Shown here in pieces: positions 8,887 through 17,671 of a DNA stretch of 64,000 nucleotides. The stretch lies in assembly GCF_963677715.1 (NCBI RefSeq), contig NZ_OY782495.1, positions 2,284,001-2,348,000 of the forward strand, given 5' to 3'. The notes beneath the pieces are model-generated. The model worked only from the letters and a program-made list of their open reading frames with translations, was not told where the DNA came from and made no database searches. Within the stretch, counting starts at the first letter, position 1. Each line of letters begins with the position of its first letter. The translations under genes and the position numbers were made by a program. The DNA comes from an uncultured Bacteroides sp. Its GTDB lineage: Bacteria > Bacteroidota > Bacteroidia > Bacteroidales > Bacteroidaceae.

Positions 8887-11262
8887 TCAGAAACTCAGGG
8901 AAGTACCCTTAACCTGATTCAGTAAATGCGGCTTCGCCTCCCTGCAATCCACTTTTACTACCTGAATGCAGTTATCTTTAGGCAGGCAGATCAAACCTTC
9001 CGCCTGCTTTTTATCAGCACTGTACACCTTTAAAATCATCTTACTCCAATCCATATCGGCAGTAGATTGCGCCAATTTTAAATGAGGAAGTACCGAACCA
9101 TCACGTACCAACATAATAATAGGCAAGTCACCCGCTTCGATCTTATGCCATCCGCTTTCATATACTTTTTCCGTTTGATAATCTATCCACTTCCCCTCAG
9201 GAAGATAAACGGTGCGGTTAGTCATTCCCGATTCAAGTAAAGGAGCAACTAAAATCTGTGAACCGAACAAATACTCATCATCGACCCTCCATGCTCCCGG
9301 ATCGTCGGGGAACTCAACAAACAAAGCCCTCAGCATGGGTAAACCTTTCTCGGTACATTCTTTTGCCTGAGCGTAAACATAGGGCATCAAACGATATTTC
9401 AATTCTGCACTCTTGCGGAAAACATCTTGCACACGCTTACTATTGTACAACCACGGCTCTGTAGGAGGTGCTCCATGTGCACGGGTATGAGAGGTAAGAA
9501 AACCAAATGGTATCCAACGGCAATACAAATCTTCCGGACTCGATTTTACAAATCCTCCCATATCATGACTCCAAAAAGAAAAGCCGGACAAACCGAAAGA
9601 TAAACCTGCATGAAGCGTACCCAACATACCTGTATTGGTAGTCGCAGCATCTCCACCCCAATGTAACGGATAACGTTGAGAACCGGCCCAGGCTGCACGG
9701 GCCCACATAATGTTTTCATTGTGTAACTTTTTAGTTATTTCGGAGACTGCCATGTCATAACGCACCGGATACAAATTATGCTCGTACCATCCACCCTTAC
9801 CGGACGCATAGATTCCATTCAACGGGGCGGCTTCTCCGAAATCCACTTTAATGGCACTGACGCCGATATTCAACAGCCCGGCTAACTTATCCTGATACCA
9901 TTTTACCGTTTCGGGATTGGAAAAGTCCAATACTACATCTTCATAAGGAAGCTCACCGTTACCGTTCTTCACATACATATTCTTTTCTATCAATTCATTG
10001 AAATAAGGGTTTTTGGGAGTGAAATAAGGTAATTGCCACAAACATACATGAAAACCTTGTGACTGTAAGTCCTTTAACATCTGTGGGGGATTCTGAAAAC
10101 GATTTTTAGAAAACTTATAATCACATTGCCAATCTACATCGAACCAACCCGTATCGAAATGAATGACATCACAAGGATACTTATTTTTACGGATATTAGA
10201 AGCTACATCATAACCTTCTTTTTCACTGAAATAAGTGATACGACTCATCCAGGTACCGAAAGACCATAGCGGAGGCATACCCGGCTTTCCTACCAAATCG
10301 GTATATTCATTCAAGATATCTTTCGGTTCGCCGAAAAAGATAAATAAATCCAGGTTTTCATCACCCATAAAAAGTTTGTTCAATCCAATGTAAGTAGCAC
10401 CGAAATCACAAGTTACTGGTGCAGACGTATGCATAAACATACCATATCCTCTATTACTCATAAAGAAAGGAATTGGCTTGTACATCTGATCTGTTTCGGG
10501 ACCTTGGGGATCTGTAACAAACAAATTCACTTTCTGACCGACTTTATTCAAATTCGTTGCAGATTCACCACAACCAAAAATCATTTCGCCCGCTGTCAGG
10601 GTAAACACCGGATTTATACGGCGTACATTGTCACTTCCACGTTTAATAAAGCAGAAAGGTGTATACTTTACTTGTGTGGAATCAGCATCACTCAACGCAA
10701 CTGTCTGAGTCAGAATACGTCCGGTTTTATCTTTTAATATAATTCTCCAAGGATTATTATTTATCTGGATAGTCCCGTAGTTACTGGTATAGACAATGCC
10801 CTCATTCGTTTTAGAAGCTTCCCAGCTCGCGTCTCTACCCGGTTCCTTAGCCAACATGATAGAGGTCGAAGGCTTAGGTTCGACCGTAGTCGTCAGCATA
10901 CGGATACGTACGGTACGTGGTGTAACAAAATCAATCTTGAACTTCAAGTTAGGATCATTCTCATAAGCAGTGAAAGGGAAATCAAGCATTCTCATTTTGC
11001 GAGGTTGTGCACCGTTGGTATTAAATGCCTGACGGGGCATCAAATGCCCGCGCTTCCAATTTACCAAACCTTCACCCGACTTAATATCAAACGATTCAAG
11101 ATGATCTGCAAAGAATAGGGTATTACTTAAATCACGAAAATCGGAACTTATATCCAGAGATTGGTTCATCAGATACGAAGTACCATCGTTGACATGTGGC
11201 TGTGACAATACCTTGCCACCGGCAAACAACAGCATTGCCACTATTAAAAGATTTTTTTTCAT
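8887..11262 (-). CDS. GH31 glycosidase, alpha-xylosidase-like
   Basis: Retaining alpha-glycosidase of 791 residues, probably releasing alpha-linked xylose (or glucose) from imported oligosaccharides. The N-terminal beta-domain is followed by the GH31 barrel: VIHFDTGWFD, then SAIKVDFGEA with nucleophile D474, and HWGGDAATT with acid/base D538. The KVDFGE form and the HFDTGW strand resemble YicI-type alpha-xylosidases. I start at the ATG at 11262 because it opens directly onto MKKNLLIVAMLLFAGGKVLSQ, a good signal peptide, and because a -7 box at 11291-11298 would place the transcript start after the upstream in-frame ATG (11325). It is the first gene of the operon facing the hybrid regulator. 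Confidence 0.88.
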   Translation of the reverse strand: MKKNLLIVAMLLFAGGKVLSQPHVNDGTSYLMNQSLDISSDFRDLSNTLFFADHLESFDIKSGEGLVNWKRGHLMPRQAFNTNGAQPRKMRMLDFPFTAYENDPNLKFKIDFVTPRTVRIRMLTTTVEPKPSTSIMLAKEPGRDASWEASKTNEGIVYTSNYGTIQINNNPWRIILKDKTGRILTQTVALSDADSTQVKYTPFCFIKRGSDNVRRINPVFTLTAGEMIFGCGESATNLNKVGQKVNLFVTDPQGPETDQMYKPIPFFMSNRGYGMFMHTSAPVTCDFGATYIGLNKLFMGDENLDLFIFFGEPKDILNEYTDLVGKPGMPPLWSFGTWMSRITYFSEKEGYDVASNIRKNKYPCDVIHFDTGWFDVDWQCDYKFSKNRFQNPPQMLKDLQSQGFHVCLWQLPYFTPKNPYFNELIEKNMYVKNGNGELPYEDVVLDFSNPETVKWYQDKLAGLLNIGVSAIKVDFGEAAPLNGIYASGKGGWYEHNLYPVRYDMAVSEITKKLHNENIMWARAAWAGSQRYPLHWGGDAATTNTGMLGTLHAGLSFGLSGFSFWSHDMGGFVKSSPEDLYCRWIPFGFLTSHTRAHGAPPTEPWLYNSKRVQDVFRKSAELKYRLMPYVYAQAKECTEKGLPMLRALFVEFPDDPGAWRVDDEYLFGSQILVAPLLESGMTNRTVYLPEGKWIDYQTEKVYESGWHKIEAGDLPIIMLVRDGSVLPHLKLAQSTADMDWSKMILKVYSADKKQAEGLICLPKDNCIQVVKVDCREAKPHLLNQVKGTSLSF

Positions 11263-11290
11263 ACTATTAGGATTTAAACAATTTTGCCAA

Positions 11291-11298
11291 CAAAGATA
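11291..11298 (-). promoter_or_regulatory. Bacteroides-type -7 box for the GH31-SusC-SusD operon
   Basis: The minus strand reads TATCTTTG, an exact match to the Bacteroides -7 consensus TAnnTTTG, 29 bp ahead of the GH31 start codon. No -33 TTTG is at ideal spacing, consistent with an activator-dependent promoter. The hybrid regulator would bind further upstream, in 11300-11460. Confidence 0.5.
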
Positions 11299-11450
11299 TT
11301 TTTCATAAAGGAAAAGCAGATGCACAAAAAATATCTTTTAGTACCTAATTTTGTTGCATAGCACACATGGGCAAAACCTCTGGAAACAAAACACATACTC
11401 TTTTTCAACAAATGGGAGATATCATTCCACTCAAATACACAAATCTTCCC

Positions 11451-11481
11451 TTGCCCGTTTAAATGATTATGTTTAAGTTTG
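11451..11481 (+). promoter_or_regulatory. Promoter of hybrid two-component regulator 1
   Basis: TTG at 11451-11453, 20 bp spacing, then TAAGTTTG at 11474-11481 matches the Bacteroides -33/-7 promoter. It predicts a start about 30 nt before the ATG at 11521. The better -33 than at the divergent GH31 promoter fits constitutive expression of the sensor. Confidence 0.55.
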
Positions 11482-11520
11482 CAGATACAATATTGCTAAC
11501 CTCTCTAATAAAGAAGACAC

Positions 11521-14500
11521 ATGAAATCCCTGTTCTTATTCTTGATATGCATCCTATCCTTTACTCTCGCAGCTTTGGGGAATTCAACAGAATCCCCACC
11601 TGCCATCATGTTCAAACAACTTTCTACTACAGAAGGACTTTCCAACAACAGTATCCGGAGTATTTTCAGGGATAGCAGGGGATTTTTATGGATAGGGACG
11701 GAATCGGGACTCAACAAATATGACGGCTACTCATTCCGGAAGTATTACCAAAACAACTCCGAACTTCCGGACGATGACATCAGCGATATATTTGAAGGAC
11801 CGGAAGGTAACATATGGATAAAAATGTCCAACAGCTACAGTATCTATAACCACAAAACTGGAAAGTTTAATAACAATTACAAAACCATACTTGAAAGTTT
11901 AAAGATCCCCAGTAAGAACATCCTTAGAATAGGAAAAACATCCCAAAATGAATTCTGGGCTTATGATTATTCAAAGCTTTATATACGGAATATAGATAAT
12001 AACTCCATTAAAGCATATCAACTATCCATTGGGCAGATTTCCAATATTTCAATAGGTATACAATCCATCTACATCATGTATTCCAATGGTGTGCTATACA
12101 GCATCAACAAGCAAACCTCAGAAACCAAAGAAATAACCATTCCCACCACCTACAAATCTTTACTGGAAAACCACGAACCCCACGTTTATGCAGATCAAAA
12201 TGAGAGTTTATGGATATATACATTCCATAACAGCCTCCTCCTGCATAAAAGCAATTTTGCACAACAATGGGAAAATATAGGGTTGAATAGCAGCAATAAC
12301 ATTCAATACAACCGCATACAGCGTATACTTGATTTGGGAAACGGAAATATATGGATTCTTACCACCCATATGGGACTCTTTATTTACAATACGTTAAATA
12401 AGTCACTCACTAATCTGTTGCACAACCCATTGAAACCACATACCATTGCCAGCAACAATCTGAATACCATTTATCAGGACAAAGACGGAATCGTATACAT
12501 AGGTAACTTTAAACACGGTATTTCTTATTACAGCCCGATGTCTCAAATTATCTTGTGCAACAAGTCGCTGGAATATGATGACATATTAACCTTCTGCAAA
12601 GACACCGATCCGGAATTTATCTACTACGGTACGGACGGATCGGGGTTAATTCGTCAATCACTGATAACCGATTCATACGAAAAGATACCGACTCCCGCCA
12701 ATATCGTGGTCGATCTAGCTATTGACTCCAATAAACGATTGTGGATCGGCACCTTCCAGAAGGGATTAATTTGCTATTCGAAAGGACAAATCAAACAATA
12801 TACGGTAAACAACAGCCAACTTCTTGAAAACAATGTATTTGCAGTAAAAGTAGACAAACACGGGTACATTTGGATAGGTACACTGAAAGGATACATACAA
12901 AGACTGGATCCTGAAACCGGACAATTCAATACCATCCTATATCGTCCGGGAGAATTCTTTGTACGAGACATGTACTATGACCATGAAAAATATTTATATG
13001 TAGCGACTAAAGAAGGACTTATCATTATTGACACAGAAACCCAAACTTACAACATATGCTCCGAAACCGGCCGCTTCAAAGAAAACAATATGCTCACCGT
13101 CTATAAAGACAGCCGTGACCTGCTTTGGATAGGACATCCCCACGGACTGAGCATCTGGAACCAGAAGAATGATTCCATCTACTTCATCGACCAAAAAAAC
13201 GGACTCGCCGCCAACCTTGTCAGAGCCATTATAGAAGATAACAATCATCAAATGTGGGTTGCCACCGGCAATGGTATTTCACGTATACAGATAACAAACG
13301 GAGCATATTCCATCATAAACTATTTCGTAAGCGACGGGCTGATTTGCAATGATACCAACATCCATGCCATTCTGAAGCTGGACAACGGAAATATACTGAT
13401 AGGCACTCCTAAAGGTTACCAAACGATTATTCCACAAGAAATTCTGACGACAAACTACAATGCTCACATTTATCTGACCGGAATCGAGCTTAAATCCGAA
13501 ACAACCCACTCCGACATATTGGGAGGAAGCTCGCTTGAATGCGCACAGAGCCTATCTCTTACTGAAAAGGAAAATTCATTCACCCTATCCTTCTCGGCCC
13601 TTGACCTTGTAGAAACGAATAAGATAAAGTACGCCTACAAGATAGACCAAAGCCATACTAATTGGATATATGCAGAACATAATAAAATCACCTTATCGAT
13701 GCTACCTGCCGGAAACTACACTTTATTAGTAAAAGTATGTAATTCGCAAGGTATATGGAGCCCCTTCATTAAAAAATTAAAGATAAAAATCATCCCTCCC
13801 TATTGGCGCACGTGGTGGGCATACACCATTTATACCTGTATTATTGTATGCGTCATCCTGTTTATTATCCGTAATCTTCGTATGCGCCAAAAACAAGAAC
13901 AGATCCTGCAAACCGTGGAAATAGAAAACGAAAGGCAACAAAAAATCAACAACATGAAATTGCAGTTCTTTGCCAATATAAGCCACGAACTGCGTACTCC
14001 CTTGTCGCTAATTATTAATCCCCTTGAAGAATTTTTTGTAGACCATCCCGAATATCGCAAAGGAATTCTGGATACAGTAAAACGAAACTCCGACTACCTA
14101 CTGGAACTTATCAATCAGTTACTGGACTTCAGAAAGCTCGACGCCAAAGCCGAGACATTGAAATGCAAGCATGACAATATCCTTATCATCCTGAGCGAAA
14201 TATTCCATTCATTCGACCCGATAGCACAAAAACGAAATATCAGCTATGCACTTACCGTCCCGCAACATTCCGTATTCATGGACTTTGATTATGACAAGAT
14301 ACGTAAGATATCTACCAATATACTGTCGAATGCATTCAAGTTCACTCCTAACAAAGGAAGCATATCACTGAACATCGAGGTAAAAGGAACAAACTTAGAG
14401 CTTGCCTTTGCCGATACAGGCTGCGGCATAGACGGTGAATCGAAAGAGAAGATATTCCAAAGATTCTATCAATCGGACAAGAACCGGTCGGGCAACGGAG

Positions 14501-15474
14501 GAAGTGGTATCGGCTTACACATCGTTTCCGAATATATAAAAATGCACCACGGCAGCGTTTGTGTCAAAGACAACCGACCTCATGGTTCCGTCTTCCTAAT
14601 CACTCTCCCCCTGCATCAAAGTGATAATGCGGACGAAAGAATGGAACCGGCAGAAACTCAAAAAACGGAGGAGAGTCCTCATCCGTTCACCATACTGCTT
14701 GCGGATGATAACTATGATTTTCTGAAGTTTCTTTCCGAAAGTCTATCCAAACAATACCATATACTGAAAGCCATCAACGGAAAACAAGCCTTAGATGTTC
14801 TGGAAAAAGAAGATGTGGATTTAGTGGTCAGTGATATTATGATGCCCGAAATGGACGGATTGGAACTTTGTTCAACAATTAAGAACGATATACGATACTC
14901 ACATATCCCCATCATTCTGTTAACAGCCAAAGCAAGCGAAGAATATCAACTGGAAGGCCTCAGCATCGGTGCGGATGACTATATTGCAAAACCGTTTAAT
15001 ATGGAAATGCTTAAACTGCGTATCAACAAGATCATCGAAATGAACGTAAAACGACAGGAAATATTCAAGCAAGAAATTAAAATTGAGCCCAGTCGTATTA
15101 CCATTACCCCTCTTGACCAACAATTGGTGGAAAAAGCCATCCAAATTGTAGAAAAAAATATCGGGGAAACAGAATTTTCTGTCGAAGAACTTGCCAGTGA
15201 CCTGAACATATCACGTAGCTATTTCTATAAGAAAATGATTAAAATAACCGGGAAAAAACCAATTGAATTCATCAGAACCATCCGCATGAAACGGGCACAA
15301 CAACTTCTGGCGGAGAGCCAGATGCAGGTTTCGGAGATTGCTTATATACTGGGGTACAATTCGCCAAAAGTATTCTCCAAACATTTCAAAGAGGAATTCA
15401 GCATCACTCCTTCCGAGTTTATAAAACAACAGACGGAAGAAACACAGGAAACTACCAGGGCATTAGAAGCATAA
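11521..15474 (+). CDS. Hybrid two-component system regulator (HTCS) of PUL 1
   Basis: One-protein sensor and transcription activator of 1317 residues spanning the inner membrane. Order: signal peptide (about 1-20); periplasmic Reg_prop beta-propeller repeats starting GLSNNSIRSIFRDSRGFLWIG; a Y_Y_Y domain (about 690-755); a membrane helix near 765-785; HisKA with H822 in FFANISHELRTP; HATPase with NILSNAFKFTP and GSGIGLHIV; a receiver with acidic pair D1062/D1063 and phospho-acceptor D1105 in SDIMMPEMDG; and a C-terminal AraC-type HTH (about 1215-1310). It normally binds a breakdown oligosaccharide in the periplasm and activates the divergent SusC/D operon. All catalytic residues look intact. 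Confidence 0.95.
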   Translation: MKSLFLFLICILSFTLAALGNSTESPPAIMFKQLSTTEGLSNNSIRSIFRDSRGFLWIGTESGLNKYDGYSFRKYYQNNSELPDDDISDIFEGPEGNIWIKMSNSYSIYNHKTGKFNNNYKTILESLKIPSKNILRIGKTSQNEFWAYDYSKLYIRNIDNNSIKAYQLSIGQISNISIGIQSIYIMYSNGVLYSINKQTSETKEITIPTTYKSLLENHEPHVYADQNESLWIYTFHNSLLLHKSNFAQQWENIGLNSSNNIQYNRIQRILDLGNGNIWILTTHMGLFIYNTLNKSLTNLLHNPLKPHTIASNNLNTIYQDKDGIVYIGNFKHGISYYSPMSQIILCNKSLEYDDILTFCKDTDPEFIYYGTDGSGLIRQSLITDSYEKIPTPANIVVDLAIDSNKRLWIGTFQKGLICYSKGQIKQYTVNNSQLLENNVFAVKVDKHGYIWIGTLKGYIQRLDPETGQFNTILYRPGEFFVRDMYYDHEKYLYVATKEGLIIIDTETQTYNICSETGRFKENNMLTVYKDSRDLLWIGHPHGLSIWNQKNDSIYFIDQKNGLAANLVRAIIEDNNHQMWVATGNGISRIQITNGAYSIINYFVSDGLICNDTNIHAILKLDNGNILIGTPKGYQTIIPQEILTTNYNAHIYLTGIELKSETTHSDILGGSSLECAQSLSLTEKENSFTLSFSALDLVETNKIKYAYKIDQSHTNWIYAEHNKITLSMLPAGNYTLLVKVCNSQGIWSPFIKKLKIKIIPPYWRTWWAYTIYTCIIVCVILFIIRNLRMRQKQEQILQTVEIENERQQKINNMKLQFFANISHELRTPLSLIINPLEEFFVDHPEYRKGILDTVKRNSDYLLELINQLLDFRKLDAKAETLKCKHDNILIILSEIFHSFDPIAQKRNISYALTVPQHSVFMDFDYDKIRKISTNILSNAFKFTPNKGSISLNIEVKGTNLELAFADTGCGIDGESKEKIFQRFYQSDKNRSGNGGSGIGLHIVSEYIKMHHGSVCVKDNRPHGSVFLITLPLHQSDNADERMEPAETQKTEESPHPFTILLADDNYDFLKFLSESLSKQYHILKAINGKQALDVLEKEDVDLVVSDIMMPEMDGLELCSTIKNDIRYSHIPIILLTAKASEEYQLEGLSIGADDYIAKPFNMEMLKLRINKIIEMNVKRQEIFKQEIKIEPSRITITPLDQQLVEKAIQIVEKNIGETEFSVEELASDLNISRSYFYKKMIKITGKKPIEFIRTIRMKRAQQLLAESQMQVSEIAYILGYNSPKVFSKHFKEEFSITPSEFIKQQTEETQETTRALEA

Positions 15475-15595
15475 AAGCCTTCCATATCCACATTAAGGTT
15501 CGTCCGGTAGACAAGTTATAGCAAAGAAAATAAGCAACAAATACGGAAAAGATAAACAGCTGAATATCAGAAGGTTTATTGATAATGCGGATTAT

Positions 15596-15670
15596 CTACG
15601 AGGAATGCCCTGTTCATCGTAGAGCAGGGATGCCTTGGGCGTAGAGGAACAGGGCATCCCTCGTAGGCAG
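15596..15670. repeat. 22-bp-period palindromic element between convergent genes (element B)
   Basis: Arms 15596-15615 and 15647-15666 are inverted repeats matching at 19 of 20 positions. A tandem period is laid over this: CTACGAG at 15596, CGTAGAG at 15618, CGTAGAG at 15640 and CGTAG at 15662, each exactly 22 bp apart. The tail of unit 1 is the reverse complement of the tail of unit 3. It lies in the 277-bp gap between the convergent regulator and sigma genes, where a strong hairpin could act as a two-way terminator. The rest of that gap shows nothing definite. Confidence 0.7.
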
Positions 15671-15751
15671 TCTGTCTCTTATATAGAGAAATTGACAATA
15701 AGATAATAGAGACAAATAAAACAGATGTGTATATGCTGTACTATATATGTG

Positions 15752-16324
15752 CTATGAAAACAAAATACCGAGTAGTAATGGAAGATAATTCTGCAAGTCG
15801 GCACGAAGTAATTTAAGTGCCTGCACAATCCGATAATTGATAGTTTGAGGTGAAACTCCCAGTTCATGAGCAATCTCTTTATACGACATTTGCCTAAACC
15901 GATGCATGACAAAGGCCTCCCGATAGCTTTCCGGCAATTTGCTGATACTCTCTTCCACTTTTCGGGTCAGTTCTTCAATGTGATATTCATCCAGATCATC
16001 CTCCTGCTCATGCAGATGCATGTAAAATTTAGCTTCGGCTCGCTGAGCTGTTTCTTCCCTATTAATATGATTAAGTGCTCTGTGATAAATGGAGCGAAAC
16101 AAGTAATTGCTGAATGATGATTCAATGACAATGGTTTCTCTGTTTTCCCAAAGCCATACCATCATATCTTGCACGAGGTTCTCGGCAACATCCATCGTAA
16201 CAAACCGATGGGCATATGCACAAAGAATAGCATAATATTTCCTAAACAGAGAATCAAAAGCCATTTCGCTTCCCTTTTGCATAGAAAGTAACAAAATCGT
16301 GTCTGTATTTTCTGTCTCCTTCAC
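15752..16324 (-). CDS. ECF-type RNA polymerase sigma-70 factor
   Basis: 190-residue sigma factor of the Bacteroides ECF class. Region 2 covers about residues 20-90 (AFDSLFRKYYAILCAYAHRF, LVQDMMVWLWEN). Region 4 has the helix-turn-helix EAFVMHRFRQMSYKEIAHELGV followed by SPQTINYRIVQALKLL. It should direct polymerase to the adjacent SusC/SusD operon once released by the FecR anti-sigma at 16496. The two genes are divergent here, not in the common sigma-fecR-susC order. The start ATG at 16324 follows a -7 box at 16357-16364. Confidence 0.93.
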   Translation of the reverse strand: MKETENTDTILLLSMQKGSEMAFDSLFRKYYAILCAYAHRFVTMDVAENLVQDMMVWLWENRETIVIESSFSNYLFRSIYHRALNHINREETAQRAEAKFYMHLHEQEDDLDEYHIEELTRKVEESISKLPESYREAFVMHRFRQMSYKEIAHELGVSPQTINYRIVQALKLLRADLQNYLPLLLGILFS

Positions 16325-16356
16325 TCTTAATTCACTCTCTTTTCAAAGTGTTATTT

Positions 16357-16364
16357 CAAATATA
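16357..16364 (-). promoter_or_regulatory. -7 box of the ECF sigma gene
   Basis: Minus strand TATATTTG fits TAnnTTTG, 33 bp from the sigma start codon. A possible -33 (TTTG, 16380-16383) is closer than ideal. This is the housekeeping-type promoter expected for a basally expressed ECF sigma factor. Confidence 0.4.
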
Positions 16365-16495
16365 TTAGTGTTTAAGTGACAAAAATAGAAAAAAAGAAGA
16401 ACATTACTAAAAAAATCATCCTTTTATTTAATTGTTTTTCCACCTCGTTTGTCTTTATAATAAAGGTTGTTTTTAATAGGTATAAAAAGTAGAAT

Positions 16496-17506
16496 ATGAA
16501 TGCATTACAACAATCTATCGAAGAACTCTTACCACGCTATTGCGAAGGATTGACTGACGCGGAGGAGACGAAAGTGATAGAAGAATGGATAACTAAAAGT
16601 GAAGAAAACAAGCAGATAGTCAAACAACTTTTGTCTATCAATCTGGCTGTTGATGCTAAGGGGCTTTTAGACATCCGGGATACAGAACAAGCACTGCAAA
16701 AGGTGAAAGATAGGATAAGAAGTCGAAAATATAATTGGAAAATCTGGACACAACGGGTTGCCGCTATTTTATTCTTACCACTGTTAATTGGATATTTGCT
16801 ACTGTGGAATGATAAATATAGAGAAACTCCTCAAATGGTAGAGGTAAAAACCAATCCGGGAATAACTACCAGTGTAATATTGCCGGATAGTACGGTGGTT
16901 TATCTGAACTCAGAATCCAGTCTACGATATCCATCCAAGTTTTCCGGTAAAATACGCAACGTGGAAATAAGAGGCGAAGCCTATTTCGAGGTAGCAAAAA
17001 ATCCAAAGAAACAGTTCGTCGTTTCCACTTATAATGGCTCACAGATTAAAGTGTATGGCACCAAATTTAATTTGGAATCCTATGAGACTGATGATTATAT
17101 TTCTACGACTTTGCTTGAAGGCAGTATAGGTTTTTCTTTTAAAGCTAAAGATGGTGCCTATAAACAAATAAGGATACATCCTCATCAGAAGTTGGTCTAT
17201 CAACCCCAAGAGGAGAAAACGAATCTTTATTTGACGAAAGGTGACGTCGAAACCGCATGGAAAGACGGTAAAATTATTTTTGATAATACCCCTATGGCCG
17301 ATGTGTTACGTATGTTGAGCAAGCGCTTCAATGTGGAATTTATCATATCTGCTAATAGGTTGAATAATTATTCGTTCACGGGTATGCTCACCACGCAGCG
17401 CTTGGATATGGTATTAAAGTACTTGAAAAGATCTTCTAAAATTCAGTGGAAATATCTGGATAGCGGAGACCTTACAGAGAAAAAACAAAGAATTGAGATA
17501 TATTAA
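16496..17506 (+). CDS. FecR-family anti-sigma factor
   Basis: 336 residues. The cytoplasmic N-terminus (about 1-80) would hold the ECF sigma factor. One membrane helix lies near 83-105 (VAAILFLPLLIGYLLLW). The periplasmic FecR domain follows (PGITTSVILPDSTVVYLNSESSL, GEAYFEVAKNPKKQFVV), then a C-terminal DUF4974-type domain (DVLRMLSKRFNVEFIISANRLNNYSFTGML). It receives the substrate-loaded signal from the STN domain of the SusC encoded next and then frees the sigma factor encoded divergently. A 165-bp gap holding the antisense RNA candidate separates it from susC. Confidence 0.94.
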   Translation: MNALQQSIEELLPRYCEGLTDAEETKVIEEWITKSEENKQIVKQLLSINLAVDAKGLLDIRDTEQALQKVKDRIRSRKYNWKIWTQRVAAILFLPLLIGYLLLWNDKYRETPQMVEVKTNPGITTSVILPDSTVVYLNSESSLRYPSKFSGKIRNVEIRGEAYFEVAKNPKKQFVVSTYNGSQIKVYGTKFNLESYETDDYISTTLLEGSIGFSFKAKDGAYKQIRIHPHQKLVYQPQEEKTNLYLTKGDVETAWKDGKIIFDNTPMADVLRMLSKRFNVEFIISANRLNNYSFTGMLTTQRLDMVLKYLKRSSKIQWKYLDSGDLTEKKQRIEIY

Positions 17507-17556
17507 CCGATTGTGAAACTTAAAAATACTATGAGAAAAAATAGATCTCCCTAAAG

Positions 17557-17636
17557 AAAAAACCATGCGAAGGATATTGGCGTATCCAGCGCATGGCATA
17601 GTAAAAAAACTTTCATGCTTGTTTGGCGACAAGCCT
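17557..17636 (-). ncRNA. Candidate cis-antisense small RNA (DonS-like) between fecR and susC
   Basis: Read on the minus strand: a possible promoter (TTTG at 17665-17668, TAAATTTT at 17640-17647), then hairpin GCTTGT-CGCCAA-ACAAGC (17617-17634), an A/T linker, then a long hairpin over 17563-17596 (CCATGCG/CGCATGG outer stem, GGATA/TATCC inner stem, loop CGCCAA), then TTTTTTCTTT. The second hairpin plus T-run is a classic intrinsic terminator on this strand only. Both loops are the same hexamer (TTGGCG on the plus strand). The position between anti-sigma gene and susC, antisense to the susC leader, matches the DonS class of PUL-repressing RNAs known from B. fragilis (recalled). Ends are approximate. 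Confidence 0.6.
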
Positions 17637-17671
17637 AAAAAAATTTATTAACTATTAGTCTTTACAAAATT

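Noticed and set aside
17563-17596. Plus-strand intrinsic terminator for fecR
   Set aside because: On the plus strand the hairpin is followed by CATAGTAAAAAAAC, not a T-run; the T-run is on the minus-strand side, so it was assigned to the antisense RNA.
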